A stretch of 64,000 nt of DNA from Brachypodium distachyon (GCF_000005505.3 NC_016135.3:17950613-18014612), one strand, 5' to 3'; numbered from the stretch's first letter, positions 13,114 to 25,551 are shown. Notes: a model not told the origin generated them from the sequence alone. A program made the numbers and translations.

Positions 13114-13330
13114 TACATGACATGGTAGTTAGCAGCTCACGACATGACAAATATGACCATAAAACATGACAATTATAATCAAATAATATGTCAACTAGGT
13201 AATACATAACAAAATACGTTAGTAGCACACGGCATGACAATTATGACCCAATTTCACGATAAAAACAAAGATAATGATAACCAGGTGGCGCACGGCACGG
13301 TAATTAGTAGCGCACGGCACGGTGACCAAG

Positions 13331-14054
13331 ATGAAATAAAGGATGGCAACGACACAACAATGTACCAAGCCAATATCACCATGCATGGTTAATCTAGTCG
13401 GCATGAACAAGAATCAGGGAGAGAAGAAGTACGAGCAGTACAAACAACCACCAAATGAGCATTGTACATTTCACGGAGCTAGCTCTAGCAACTGTCAAAA
13501 AAGAAGAAGAGCAGAGCCCTGGCACGCCGTGTCCGACCTGTCCTGCAGCGGCTCCTCGCCCCCATGCTGCCTGAGCGCACCCACGACGCCGGCAGCCCTG
13601 CTCCGCACCACCACGCCGCTTCAGCAGCTCCGACCGACGCCGTCTCCACGCCACCACACCGCCACAGGAGGGGAGTTCGCGCCGCGCTCCGCCTGTGACT
13701 ACCTGAGCGAGCCCGCCGTCGCCGCCGGGTGTAGTCTCCATGTACTTCTGCCTCGCCGTAGCCGCCGGAACGCTCGCCTACTTCTGCCTCGCGCCCGGCC
13801 AGCTCTCGCCTCACGGGCTGGCGCATCTTCGTGGTCGTGGGTTTCGTTTGGCAGAGAGAGGAGATGGGGAGGGGAGGGAAGGAATAGGGGACCTGGGGAG
13901 AAGATTGGGGAATGGAGAGGCGAAATCTGGGGAGGAGATCGGGAGAGAAAAAAAAGGAGGTCGCCAGGGGCCTCGGGGAAGACCGAAACAAAAGGGGAAG
14001 GGATCGATGGGCGCCGCATGGTAAGACTAGGTGGGGCACGTGGCCCACTTAGAC
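13331..14054. other. GC-rich non-coding stretch, no gene recognised
   Basis: From about 13490 the sequence turns GC-rich with C/G-skewed runs, so several long frames are open on both strands at once. Their translations are low complexity (Pro/Arg/Ser) without domains. This looks like part of a repeat adjoining the minisatellite rather than a gene. Confidence 0.5.
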
Positions 14055-15240
14055 TCTCCGTTGATACAAAGAATGTATTTACAAGCTCAAGAACAGGTCC
14101 ATACAACCGAGCACTCAAAACAAGAACACGACCAATGACCATTAGACTAACATTACAACTAACGTCACCAAACAACCGCAGCCCTAAATGCTAAATACAC
14201 AAAAATACAGGATAGCGAAGAAGGCGCCGCGCGCCGCCGGCCTCGCTGAACTCGAAGACAAGCTCGTGAGGCGTCTCGTCAACTGCAGAAGCCTCGGGCC
14301 GCCGATCACCGTGCTCGTCCCGAACAATGCTCCACCATATCCCACCGCTCCTCTGTTGGTCACAACAAACGTCCAGCTTCGTCGGTCGATACCCGTCGAG
14401 TGCACCCATGCAACCAAGATGCAGCAGCACGGGATCATCCGCTAACCACTATCCTTGTCATCCAAGGTGGTGCACTTGCACGATGCCGGTGTGCCCACAA
14501 TCTGCTCACTAAAGCCAAGGCGTGTGCCACCGGAACACACTCCAGCCAAGGGTTATCCTCCAAGAACAACGCCTCCAACAAGGAAGCGACGTCACCAACG
14601 TCGCCGTCATCCGATCCGGCAAGCCAAATTTGGGTTTTCACCTGAAGGATTGGACCACAGGGCATGGAGGTTAGCTAGGGCTCCTTGACGACGCCACCAA
14701 GGAGTGAACGACGCCCGAGAGTGTCGGCGGCGGTGGCGGCACCGACAGAGGTTAGGCAAGGCTTTCACCCGGAGCGCCACGAGCAAACTAGATGCAACCA
14801 AGGCAAAGTCTAAGCAACGCCGACAACTGCACTAGTGCAAGAACCTGATGGCCCACCGTCCCACCTTCAGAGGCCACCACACGCCGTGCAACTTGGCGCA
14901 CGCACCGTCCACAATACCAACCCCGAAAGGCGTTGGCACATGGCCCAAACGGCCTGTGCACAGACTAACCCAGACCCGCAACGAATCTGAAGTTAGCAGG
15001 CAGTGCACACAACACACCCCGAGCTAGAGCCCGGCGAAGCGCCCGCTGCAACCCCCGAAGTATTGCCAGATGGGTGCAAAGGCGCACGTCACACAACCTG
15101 CGACGCCACACCAGTGACCACATCAGGCCACACACCAATGCTCCGAGAGTCGCCCCGTGGAGAGAGGGAGGTTAGGGTGGCGGGAGGTCGCCCCGTGAGT
15201 AAGCGGCTCGCGGGGCGCTAGGGTTCCGTGTACCCGTGTT
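14055..15240 (-). mobile_element. GC-rich non-autonomous retroposon-like repeat, copy 1
   Basis: Read on the minus strand this parallels 26360-27447 over nearly its whole length. Paired landmarks include GGATTGGACCACAGGGCATG near 14650 against its reverse complement near 26800, and CCGAGCACTCAA near 14110 against TTGAGTGCTCGG near 27354. It has no recognisable reverse transcriptase. Copy 2 ends with the tail of the LINEs in this window; here the tail is worn (about 14060-14090). Probably a non-autonomous element using that LINE's machinery (inference). Confidence 0.6.
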
Positions 15241-17430
15241 CTTTTGCATTTTTTTAGAACAAGGAATTTCTTTTTTGCATATCGGGTGTCCCTAGGTGTT
15301 GATGTCAGGGTAAAAAGAAGGGAGTGGCGTTGGGCTGGTGATGCCGGGTGTTGGGCCGGACCACCGGACTAGACAGTGTCAGCCCCCTCTGGTCTTTGGA
15401 TGTTTTTTATGCCTTCTGTTTAATTTGAGTTAGAACTCCGGGGCTATTAATATGAAGCAAAACAGAGTATTAAGTTTATTTGTTTTATGAGCAATTACAT
15501 TGTTCATAATTTGTAATACTTTTTAACTACTCCTTCTTTCCATATTAAGTGTCTCAAATTTGCCTAAATATTGATGTATCTGTGCATAAAAAGCGTCTAG
15601 GTACATGCAGTACAAAGTCACTTAATATGGGACGTAAGGAGTAGTAATCAAAGCATGCACAATGCATATTTTACTAATATAAAATATAAACAAATAAAGT
15701 GCATGCACAATCCATATTTAAAGATTTATTTTTTGACGGGGAAAAACAACAGGAGAGGCTCCTACCACGCTTGTATTAAAAATCAAAGGAGAACTTTACA
15801 TGGTACACATATACACAAAAAACAGAAACTGAGGATGAAACCTCGACCTAGTCTACACATCATTTAAATATTTATTACTTTAAAAATACAAATTTAACCA
15901 TATTTAGAAGGCCTAGATAAATTCCTAACAAGATATGCAACGCATAATTATATCCTCATTAGCCTGTTACGACGAACATTTGGTGTTTCGCTAAGCCCGC
16001 GAGAAGGTAGACTTGACCGCCGATTACGACATGTTTCCTTGATAATTGAGTTGGTTTATTTTTTGTAGTCGATGATTATGGTAGTTCAGACGATGATTTA
16101 TTTGATTAGTAATCAGAGGTGGTCGATGATTAGGGTGACTTTTTTATTCTGATTAATAACTAGGGTATCAGGAGACTGGAGAGGAATTACGCTACACATT
16201 ATTGAGCGGTTGTGAAGAATTGATGTAGACCAGTTATAAGCACATGTAACCCACATTTGAATAATATAAAAAAGAAACAAAACAAAGCATACATTAAAGT
16301 ACAATTTAACCACATTTAGAAGAAGACTTGCAATTTTTTAATGAAATATGCAATGCATAATTATAAGTCTATCCACATTAACGATGAATGTTGTGTCATG
16401 TTAAACACGCGAGGAGGTAGACGCCATTGGTGATTAAAGCGGGTTTCTATTTTGATTGATTTGATGGATGGTCGTGGGATCACAATACACATCATTAGAA
16501 GCGGTCATGGAGCGTAGGATGCAGATGTATGGATGGTTCAGATCGTAGGGATCTGATTTAAGTCGTACTTTTATAAGTTGTATAGATGTATAAGTATACA
16601 ATTATTGTGTAATTTTCGGTTCAAATTTAAACTCAAGCGAACGTGGCAATGCAATCATGTTTTTATCGATATCCCATAAAAATAGCTCCTACCAAAAGAT
16701 TTTTAGAAACCAACGCGTCCGAGTAACAAATCGTTCGAGTTTTAGTCAAGATCAATCAATTGATATCTTTTGATTTGGCTTGTGCTTTAAAGTTGAGAAA
16801 CAAAGGGGGGGGGGGGCGTTCTGGATGGCAATGGGGCGGGTCTGGACGGCGGATCACATCCATATCCATATCCGTGTCGATCTCTAAATACACTATCCAT
16901 TCACGAAAGTATCCGTGGAGCGAAAACAATATCCATATCCATATCCACGGGATATCCATGGAGCTTCATGGATCAATATAAAATGCCTTAAACAACATTA
17001 TATACACCTTAAAATGCTTGGAGCAACATAAAATGCCTTAAACAACAGTATTATGGGGTGGGACTGAGGAAGAGGACGGAGTTAGGGTTAGGGTTGAGTG
17101 GGGAGAGAACTATTTATATATGACTCATATAGCTAAATAATGGGCCCACATGTCAATAATTTATTTATTTTATTAAATATCGGGTACCCATGGATACTAA
17201 TGGATCAGATGTGATATTCGTGCCTGCTCCACAGATGGACGGTATCCATTCGTGGATATTCATGAAGCGAGAATCCGTTTCGTACCCACTGTCGGCCGGA
17301 TATCCATGGAAATTCACATTTTAATTAGGGCCGTCTGGAGAGATTTTTGCCTCTCCTAATAAAAAAATAAAGAAGTCCGGGGAGATCCCCGTCAGACCGT
17401 CAGGATAGTTCATCTCCTGCTTCACCATCA
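15241..17430. other. AT-rich intergenic region with worn repeats
   Basis: No gene seen. It holds a Stowaway (15530-15641) and two diverged copies of one sequence, each running from an ATTTAGAAG start through GCATAATTATA to GCGAG(A/G)AGGTAGAC (about 15895-16012 and 16306-16420). A G11 run lies at about 16806-16817. Clusters of ATCCAT/ATGGAT hexamers follow (about 16855-17310), probably the body of an old unidentified element. Confidence 0.5.
15530..15641. mobile_element. Stowaway MITE
   Basis: CTCCTTCTTTCCATATTAAG and the right-end CTTAATATGGGACGTAAGGAG are imperfect inverted repeats; TA flanks. 112 bp. Confidence 0.85.
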
Positions 17431-17433
17431 ACC

Positions 17434-18757
17434 ATGGCGTCGCCATCCTCGGGCCCTCGGCAGCCGTGGGGGACACCGCTACTTAGGCCCGCCTCTGAGG
17501 TTCCGATACTCTTCCATGCGAGCCCAGATTGAGGCGGAGATGTGGTATCTACTTCATGCGCTTTAGTTTACATAGCTGATTCTTCTTAAAACTAGAAATG
17601 CATTGCTCACAGATTGAGCAAGGACAGGAATTATTCTTTCCCCTTTTTAGGGAAAACTGCATTTATCCTTTTAGCAGTATAGGCGTCCGTTTGAGGTTCT
17701 GGTGATTCTTCTTTGGCTATGTGCAGTTTATATCGATATGTCTAATGTGTATTTCCCAATCTTTTTATGCAATCCCTTTGACTTAGGTCTGAAACATTGG
17801 TGGTTTATTTAGAGTTGACAAAACGATACAAGTTTTGCAATAGTTTAATAATTAGGTATTTCTCTACAATTTCCTTTGCATATTGTACTCCCTCCGATCC
17901 ATAATAAGTGTCTCGGATTTTATACTAACTTAGTACAAAATTGTACTAACTACTAAGTCCAAGACACTTACTCCCTCCGTCCCAGACTTTCTATTACATG
18001 TATCTACATGCTTTTTAAGCATAGATACATACATATTTGGAAAATTTTGAGTCACTTAATATGGGACGGAGGGAGTATTATGGATCGGATGGAGTAGGAA
18101 ACATGCCTTGACTTAATGTATCTTCATACCTGGTTGCTCAAGTGTTAGGAGAAAGCAGGGAGGGGATGCTTTAATGTTCATTCCTTATCACCTGCACCAT
18201 AACCCCCCAAGCCTAGGGAGCAGACTATTCTTCGGAAGTTCAAATGTTTGGAATCCTCTAATTCTAGGCGATTGCCTATGATCTCGTTCCCTTTTTGGCA
18301 TCTTGTTGTTCAGCAAAATGTTGCTGCAGATATACTGCTCTGAAAAAAGTGCACATGTTATTCGTCAAAAATAAGTGCACATGTTACGTGCATTGTTCTA
18401 AACCGGGACATGTTATGAACATGGTTCTCTCTATTGTTGGGCTTTTTTGCTAACACTTATTGCGTCTTTGTATATTTTGCGTGGTAGCTGACAGTAGCTA
18501 TTTTCTTATTTCAGTGGGAGTTCACTTGTATTGGAGATGACACACCTTTTGCCTATTTCAGTGGAAATCCAGTTCACCTTCAACATGACAGCTTCTTTAA
18601 GGTGATCATGGTCCATCGTGCTAGCCTGCAAGGAACATCTGTAGCAACCCCAGTTGGGAATTTGAGATTCAGTGGAATAGAGCATGTCACTGCAGAAAAG
18701 GTTAAGAATGTTTGGTTTGATTGCATCTATTTCTTTCAGAATTATCCTCTGGAATGA
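17434..18757 (+). CDS. Unrecognised two-exon gene or gene fragment
   Basis: I do not recognise this protein. ATG at 17434 follows a GC-rich leader (context ACCATGG). Exon 1, 17434-17499, ends GAG|GTTCCG in phase 0. Exon 2 starts at 18515 after TATTTCTTATTTCAG and stays open in the same frame to TGA at 18757, giving 102 residues; an alternative donor AAG|GTTAAG at 18700 would shorten it. Exon 2 reads WEFTCIGDDTPFAYFSGN, later FFKVIMVHRASL and NLRFSGIEHVTAEK, a varied composition typical of real coding sequence. It ends where the duplicated C/D flank begins, so it may be the first exons of a gene cut off by rearrangement. A nested Stowaway pair sits in the intron. Confidence 0.4.
17888..18094. 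mobile_element. Outer Stowaway MITE (host of a nested one)
   Basis: Left end CTCCCTCCGATCCATAATAA pairs with the right end ATTATGGATCGGATGGAG; TA flanks. The element is split by a second Stowaway at 17971-18075. Confidence 0.88.
17971..18075. mobile_element. Inner Stowaway MITE nested in another Stowaway
   Basis: CTCCCTCCGTCCCAGACTTT and the right-end ACTTAATATGGGACGGAGGGAG, flanked by TA inside the older element. 105 bp. Confidence 0.9.
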
Positions 18758-20883
18758 ATCTAAACATTATTCTAGTCAAGAAAATCTGGTAGATTGTATG
18801 GATTTTTCAACTTTTGGCGGGAAATCAGGAGCAATTTGTTCAGTATGTGGTCCCACCGTACAAATCTTCTGTGTGATCAGTTAGTCCATGACTACGTGAG
18901 GGATTTTTAAGTGAACCAATGGAACCCACTTCGGTCTCTTCTGTTGGATACTTTCTGCACATGGAGCCTCTATAGACCAACTACTTATATTGAGAAGTAA
19001 GTATGCCTATATGGAGTTAGAGAAACATCTACATGCCTGATTCGTCTAAACTTATGATTGCCAAGGCAGAGGTTCTTGCCGTATGTACTTTAACGAGCGA
19101 AATGAATAAATTCCCAAAAGGGTAAACCTTTCTTATTTGCCTTCAGTTCTCACATGTCACAAGAAAAGGACTTCTTGCAGTGGGCATGAAAACATAGTGG
19201 ACTGCAAGTATTGATAAACTGCAATCAGGACATCATCAATACACCATGACCTTACAAGAAAGCTGGATAGGAATGGACCATGTGGGAATGGTGAATATAC
19301 CACAAAACTCGTTCTCTCCTCGTGTGCTGGAAAGACTTGGTGTTGATCTTTAGCAGTTTGGCAAGGATTTAGTCAATAGGTATCCAAGTAGTAATATTGA
19401 TTGCAGTTCTTTGACTTCTCTACTCTGTTATGGTCAATGGTGACATTTGAATTTGAACTTTATTTTCTTATTAGTTATTACCTTAAACCGCACCTTTCTA
19501 GCAAATGTATTAATTACGTTAGCTCTTGATTAAAAATCAGAAAATACTCAATCGGTTTGAAATGTAGAGCTGAATTTGACTGCCCAAATTTAATCCAATA
19601 ACATTTGTGTGGCACAAAACTGGTACCATCGAACCCATATTTGAAATTACTTTTCCATTCTTAGTTAGGTAGTTAGTTAATTTTGTTGTCGCCTTTCTTT
19701 TGGCTTTTGGTTTTGTTCTGTCTGCGGTTGCTTTATGTCATTTGGACGTGCTTTATTCTAATACAAAATGAACACATTCTTGATGCGGAATGTCTGTTCG
19801 AGAAAAAAGTACTTTGTTATGCTTTGTATCTTGTAACTATTAACGATCTGATGCACATGAAACTTCCATTCCATGTTCAAACTAAACCCTAAATGTTCAA
19901 ACAGAGGGAATATGGTTGTCTTATGAACCTATGTGTTGATTACTGGTCGATAAGTTTTTTTGTTTTAGTTCTGATTTTTAATATGCATTAAGTACCGAAA
20001 TAGTCTCCTACCCAGGGGGATAGCTGTCCCCGGCCATGTTGCCATCAGGTGCCCTGCACCGAGATTTGTGCGCATTTCTTGTTTGCTTGTAATACTCCAA
20101 CTTAGTGTCAGCTAATAAAGCTAGACATAAACAAGGAGTGCAGACATTTATCGGGATTGTTGCCATATTGATCTAATCAATCGTATCACTGATGGCCTCA
20201 GTATGGATTCTTTTTGACTTTTTGGATCCTGTAGTGACAACATCTCATATCCTTCACTTGTGCCCCCCTTCTTCAACAACATGTTGCTTTCAGACGCAAG
20301 CTTTCCAGTTCATAAGTTAATTTAGGCGCATTGATTTGAAAAAAGTTAGCTAGTAAAAAACTTGTGTTTGAAAAAACTAGGAGCTAACTTACAAAATGTC
20401 ACTCTCAGGATGATGGCATGCACAGGGGGAGACAGGCCTGAGGCTGCTATAGCTGTAGCCTGAGGCCTGCGAACAAAAATCATTCACAAGTTGTACTTAA
20501 AAATGCCAAAAAGTCATTAGTAAATACTGTCAAGCTGAGCAAAGCAGGTGTGGCCTGAACCTAACTCCGCCTGCGCACTGATTGCAATATCTGCTAGTTT
20601 GGGCACTGAACTTTAAGTCTCTTTGTACATGTCTATTTTTTTTTTTCTACTTCGATAGTGAATGCTTTGTGTAGTGTCCAATTTGAGTCAGTAGGAAGTG
20701 GCAACTAGCAACATTGGAAGTCAAAATTACTGTTGCTAGTTGGTAACAATGCCATAAAATAGACAAGAATCTTTGAACGGTCCTGTTGATGTTATCGCTC
20801 CTTTAATATGAATATCCACTTGTAATTTATACCCCTCTTATTCTGACGGATGCCACGGGCAATAATCAGGAGGAAGAAGCACC
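18758..20883. other. Upstream region of NPF gene C (duplicated upstream of D)
   Basis: Non-coding. From about 18775 it is a diverged copy of the sequence starting near 25617 upstream of gene D, with shared pieces such as TTTTTCAACTTTTGGCGGGA / TCTTCAACTTTTAGTGGAAA. The D copy is longer because two retroelement pieces have landed in it. No TATA box stands out; the last 80 bases before the start (ATTTATACCCCTCTTATT) are the best conserved and may be the core promoter. Confidence 0.6.
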
Positions 20884-23800
20884 ATGGCACTTGGAGGCTT
20901 TGTGGATTGGAGGGGAAACACCATCAATAGAGAGGTGCATGGCGGAGTCAGAGCAGCATGGTTTTTGTATGGTAAGTAGATATGCACCGAGTCCTTATTT
21001 CAGACATGTTTACATAAATGCATGGTCATGCAACAAACAACATCTCACCGTGCTTGCTTTCAAGTTTCTGAGTTTAAAACATTGAAGCATTTTTGTACCT
21101 TCCCTCTTGCAGTTCTGACCGTGGTAACAAACGTGGTTATTGTCCCAAACCTGCTGAATATGGTTACTTATCTCCAGGGAACAATGCATATGGGTGTCTC
21201 GGGCTCTGCAACTACAGCTACTAATTTTTTTGGTGCCACGTCTGGGTTTGCATTGATAGGAGCTTTCCTCTCAGACTCCTATATTACTCGCTCTAGGACT
21301 GTGCTCATCTTTGGTCCATTTATGTTTCTGGTAATATGCATCTTTGACTGCTCAGTTATCTGCATAAATTTATATTTTTCTCTTATGATCCAAGGAACTA
21401 TTTTCCCTAAAGTTACATCAGCATAGCAATAAGTTGCATCTTATTTTGCTTTATTCCATTAATTTTTAAACATTTTTCCTCGGTATGGAAAGAAAATCCA
21501 CGTGAAAGAGAGTGCCCTAATTATAATGACCAGCATAAACAGAAAAAGAAAAGAAAAAAAGGGAAACAAAAAGCAAAGGAAGAGGCCAGACTAGAGTTTA
21601 TGTTTATGGTCGCGGGGGGGGGGGGGGGGGGGGGGGCGACCTCCAAAGATCCGCATCAGAACCGATCGACCAAGACCTGGGGATTAGGGGCAGCTACATA
21701 CAAAACTCGACTGGTGCGTTGACAGCAGATACTCCACATAGACAGGATACTCAGGAATCACAGACCTTCATGATTTCTCTCTTGCATCAACATAAGAGAC
21801 TATATGAGTTAAAGAAGTGAATATGAAATCCTAGTATCTTACTACCCTCCAATCAGTTGTAAAATGGCTTCCCTAGTATCATAAAATGTTTTTTTTAATT
21901 TTAATTGTCGTGTCGTCTCACCAGGCACTAACATTGAGGAAAACTGTTATCCACATTGCTGAAGTACTTTTCCAAAGCTGAAATGTACTTGAAATACTTC
22001 TTTATATATAGAAGGGGATAGATCCTCGATTTCATGATCGAAACCAACCACTATAATTGTTCGGAAAAAATAGAAGATCAAGTGACAGCCAACAATTTAG
22101 CAAGAGTCTAGCCTGGCATCTAACTACACACCATAAGCGGCAAACCATTTTGGGAGTACAAAACTATAAGGGGCATGGTGAGGTGAGATTGTGAGAATGG
22201 ACTCTAAACATATATACCTAAGTACCTAACTAAGACAACTATGTGCCTCTTAACATATAGAGAAAATGCTGAAACTTACAACTGCCTTATAACTTGTCAT
22301 ATTTTAATACAGTTCAATCTTGACAAAGATTGAATACCTACTCTGACATATCCTTGACCACGAAACCTAATTAATGCTGATATGAAAGGACATATTTTTC
22401 TGTAAAATGCTAGTATTGGCATCTTCTTCTTTGTCCTACCCTATTAAGGCTTCTGTTAACATCCTTCACAACATTTACATAGATTTTTTTACTGTTTAGG
22501 AGGTAAATGTAAATCATGCTACACAAAAGGTTTCTTAGCTTCTAAAGTCCGCTTATAAGGACTTTCTAAATATCTGTGCATTGCTGCAGATAAAACAAAT
22601 TAGACTACTCACTTAAGATAAGTTAAAAAACACTGTTGTATATTAATGGTTAGTAGTAATTTTATCCCAGCTTTGGTGGTAAACATTATTACCATCTAGT
22701 TTTTTGCAATAGATTTAGTTTTTGCATTAGAAGGAGGCCAGGAGTTTTTTTAACACTAGAAGGAGGTAACGGACCGCTGCCACTGACTCACTCTTTTATA
22801 GGAGTGAAGATGTCCATCGTTTCAGACAGGCTTAGATTTTAACACTGCGAAGTTCTTTATCAAATGTACTCTGGCTGTCATCTATTTCATGCACCTTCTG
22901 TAGGCAACTGTATATGTCATGTGATGCACTGTAGTCTAATCGAACATGAATTCGTGCAGGGATATGGATTGCTCGCACTGCAAGCCTACCTACCCTCGCT
23001 CCATCCACCACCTTGCAATATTGAAGCAGAGCTAAACAACTGCAAGAAGGTGCATGGCTGGAATGCTGCCTTATTATACACAGGCTTATATATGAGTGCA
23101 TTTGGTGATGGTTCTATCCGTGTTTGCTTGCCATCCCTCGGAGCAGACCAATTTGACCATGAAGATCCCACTGAGTCCCATCAACAGTCCAGCTTCTTTA
23201 ACTGGTATACCTTTGGAATCTCCTTTGGAGGTTTTGTAGGGCTGATTCTCATAGCGTGGCTCGAGAACTTCAAAGGGTGGGACATTGGACTTGGGGTGTG
23301 CTGCATCCTAATTCTTCTTGGATTGGTCATAGTTGCGTCTGGTCTCCCTTTCTACCGCAACCAAGTACCAGAAGGAAGTCCGTTAACTCGAATACTGCAG
23401 GTTGTGCTACTTCCTGGCTCAGAATATTAAATGTCATAATGCTTCAACAAATGTGTCAGGAATATTAGTTGACATCAATCTTGCATCTCCCAGGTTCTAG
23501 TGGTTGCATTCAGGAACAGGAAGCATGAACTTCCTCAAAAACTGGAAGAAACACAGGAAAGTAACAGCAGGACAGGTTCTGTTGGTGCATTCTCTCAAAC
23601 AAATAGTCTGAAGTAAGATTCTATGATAGAATACCATTTTCTGACTTCTGTGCAGTCTACTTATCAAGTAGTGTTACCAATTGTGAACTCTTTGATTCAT
23701 CTTGCCAGATTCCTCGACAAAGCTTGTATTAGTCGTGGTAAGAGTGGCGCGTGGTCAGTTTGCACTGCAACGAAGGTGGAGGAGACAAAGATTGTGCTCC

Positions 23801-24519
23801 TTATGCTTCCTGTCTTCATCACCTCCATGATTGGATATATATCAAACATTATCCTCCTGACATTTACCGTGCAGCAAGGTGGCATGACGAACACAAGGCT
23901 GGGCATGATCCATGTCGCCCCTGCGACACTCTTTATCATCCCCATCACATTCCAGATGGCAATGCTCGCAGTTTATGATCAGTTCCTTGTGCCATTCTTG
24001 CGTAGGCGCACAGGCTACGTCCGTGGAATCACTCATTTGCAACGCATCGGTATAGGCTTTGGCTCCATGTCACTTGCCTCGGCTATTGCAGCCATTGTTG
24101 AGAGAAAGAGAAAACAAGCTGTCGTGCAGATGTCCCTGTTCTGGCTTGCACCTCAGTTCTTCCTGCTTGGTGTGTCAGACGTTACATCATTCACTGGGCT
24201 CCTTGAGTTCTTCAACAGTGAGGCGCCACGGGGCATGAAGTCAATTGCCACGGCATTATTCTGGTGTGAGCTGGGGCTCGCTTCGTTGATGGCCACATTC
24301 CTGGTGGAAATTGTGAACAAGGCCACAAGGCATGGGAACCAGGGGGGCTGGCTCGAAGGTTCAAGCTTGAACAGCAGCCATCTTGACCTATTCTACTGGG
24401 TTGTGGCTGTTGTAGGATTGCTCAGCTTCTTCAACTACCTGTACTGGGCCAAGAAGTATGTGTACCAGCACAATCCACGCATCACTGAGCCAATGGTTGA
24501 TCATCAGGATTCACCTTGA
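20884..24519 (+). CDS. NPF (NRT1/PTR) transporter C, complete
   Basis: NRT1/PTR (POT) family membrane transporter, 558 residues. Exons: 20884-20971, 21113-21330, 22960-23400, 23494-23612, 23709-24519; phases 1, 0, 0, 2 join cleanly and the start sits in CACCATGG. Family features: VDWRGN...HGGVRAAWF at the N terminus, GADQFDHEDP, FFNWYTFGISFGG, PFYRNQVPEGSPLTRIL, LFWLAPQFFLLGVSDVTSF in the C-terminal half, and the end YLYWAKKYVYQ. The proton-coupling ExxER/K motif of helix 1 is missing; the segment reads VLTVVTNVVIVPNLLN. It resembles the plant NPF4/NPF5-like group by general feel only; subfamily and substrate are not established. Gene D is its tandem sister. A G23 run lies in intron 2. Confidence 0.93.
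21614..21636. repeat. Poly(G) run of 23 in intron 2 of NPF gene C
   Basis: An uninterrupted G23 on the + strand (C-rich on the template) inside the intron between exons 21113-21330 and 22960-23400. The exact length may be a sequencing or assembly estimate. Confidence 0.9.
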
Positions 24520-24838
24520 AATATCACATCTGCATGGTATGTACGTTATCATCTTATCTACGTTACTTTAGAAAAGATAAGGATCTATGATTCACCATGT
24601 CATGCGTTAGTCAAGTTTGCAAAGTAATGTACAAGCCTGTACCAGACTACCATTATTCTGCTGTCATGTGTTGATTGTTTTCAGCTGATTGGTTGGATTT
24701 ATCCTCAATACTCCATTTGTGAAATCACCAGAAGATATGTCTTTCACCGTAGTATGCACTATGTAATGTGGGTACTTATATGTTACATGTGTGAACTATT
24801 AAGTTGTCATCTTGGTCATATTTCAGCATTGGTTACTC

Positions 24839-24981
24839 ACTTTTCTTTTCGAGAAAACGCAAAAGCATTGTGTCTAGTTATATTGAAAAGGTGGAAGAGT
24901 ATTTAGTATTTACAAGCCTAGAGAGGCCGGGTACAAAAACACGCAAGACACAGTTAGTGCACATCCCAGGATTCGGGCAGC
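24839..24981 (-). mobile_element. Very short LINE 3' tail insertion in the 3' flank of gene C
   Basis: The 3' flank of gene D runs CAGCATTGGTTACTCCTGTAA; in gene C the same sequence is split after GGTTACTC and resumes at TTACTCCTGTAA. The insert starts with TTTTCTTTTCGAGAAAACGC, the minus-strand form of the LINE tail found elsewhere in the window. The repeated TTACTC is a short candidate target duplication. It arrived after the C/D duplication. Confidence 0.65.
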
Positions 24982-25144
24982 TTACTCCTGTAAAGTATAT
25001 ATCATTCACCTTCACCATGAATGATTTTGTCAAAGAAGTTCAAAACAGTGGTGTAGGTTGGTGTTCATTTGGGATGCACTTCTTTCCCATATGCACTTGG
25101 TAGGAAATAGAGCACCCTGTGAAATAAGATGTTACTTTTCCTCT

Positions 25145-25551
25145 AGTAAATTTCACAAAACCACAGTTTTTGGGATAGTCGTGTCGCTAAACCACAGTTA
25201 ACGAAAAACCTTTCGCCGAACCACACTTTTTGAGTCAAGTTGTCTCAGTCAGCCCGAAACCGGGTGGTTTCGCCAACCTGTCGGACGCCACTTCGACCTC
25301 GAAAACTTGCGGGGGTGAGAAGGGGGCTCGGGGTTTAATCGCGGGCTAACGGGTTAGCTCGGGTTGGGACCGGCGTGGCGTACAACAGGGGGTGCGACCT
25401 GTAAGAAATCAAGCAAAACCGCCAAACCACTCGCTTTTGGGCTGACTGAGACAATTTGACTCAAAATGTGTGGTTCTGTGAACGGTTTTCCGTTAACTGT
25501 GGTTCAGCGACACGACTGGCACAAAAACTGTGGTTTTATGAAATTTACTCA
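25145..25551. mobile_element. Mutator-type MITE with long terminal inverted repeats
   Basis: The left end AGTAAATTTCACAAAACCAC and the reverse complement of the right end (AGTAAATTTCATAAAACCAC) match, and the similarity runs on for about 60 bp (TCGTGTCGCT(A/G)AACCACAGTTAACG). The 9-base direct repeat TTTTCCTCT lies on both sides (25136-25144 and 25552-25560), the size expected for Mutator-type elements. The matching place in the 3' flank of gene D lacks it. The right end has two extra bases before the repeat. Confidence 0.78.

Larger units (their letters stand above)
11870..13330. repeat. Degenerate 21-22 bp tandem repeat (minisatellite)
   Basis: About 1.4 kb built from a unit close to ACAACATGGCAACTAGGACC (21-22 bp), with variants such as GACATGGCAACTATGACC and AACATCATGCCAATTATGACC. 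A higher-order pattern recurs in which a GCAGATGACATGGTAGTTAG unit precedes AGCACACGACATGGCAACT. Two Stowaway MITEs interrupt it at TA sites of the unit. No coding capacity. It may be the internal repeat of a larger, unidentified transposon; I could not find ends. Confidence 0.8.

Noticed and set aside
13343..14194. 283-codon frame in the GC-rich stretch after the minisatellite
   Set aside because: Several overlapping frames are open on both strands; composition is low complexity and no domain or splice evidence supports it.
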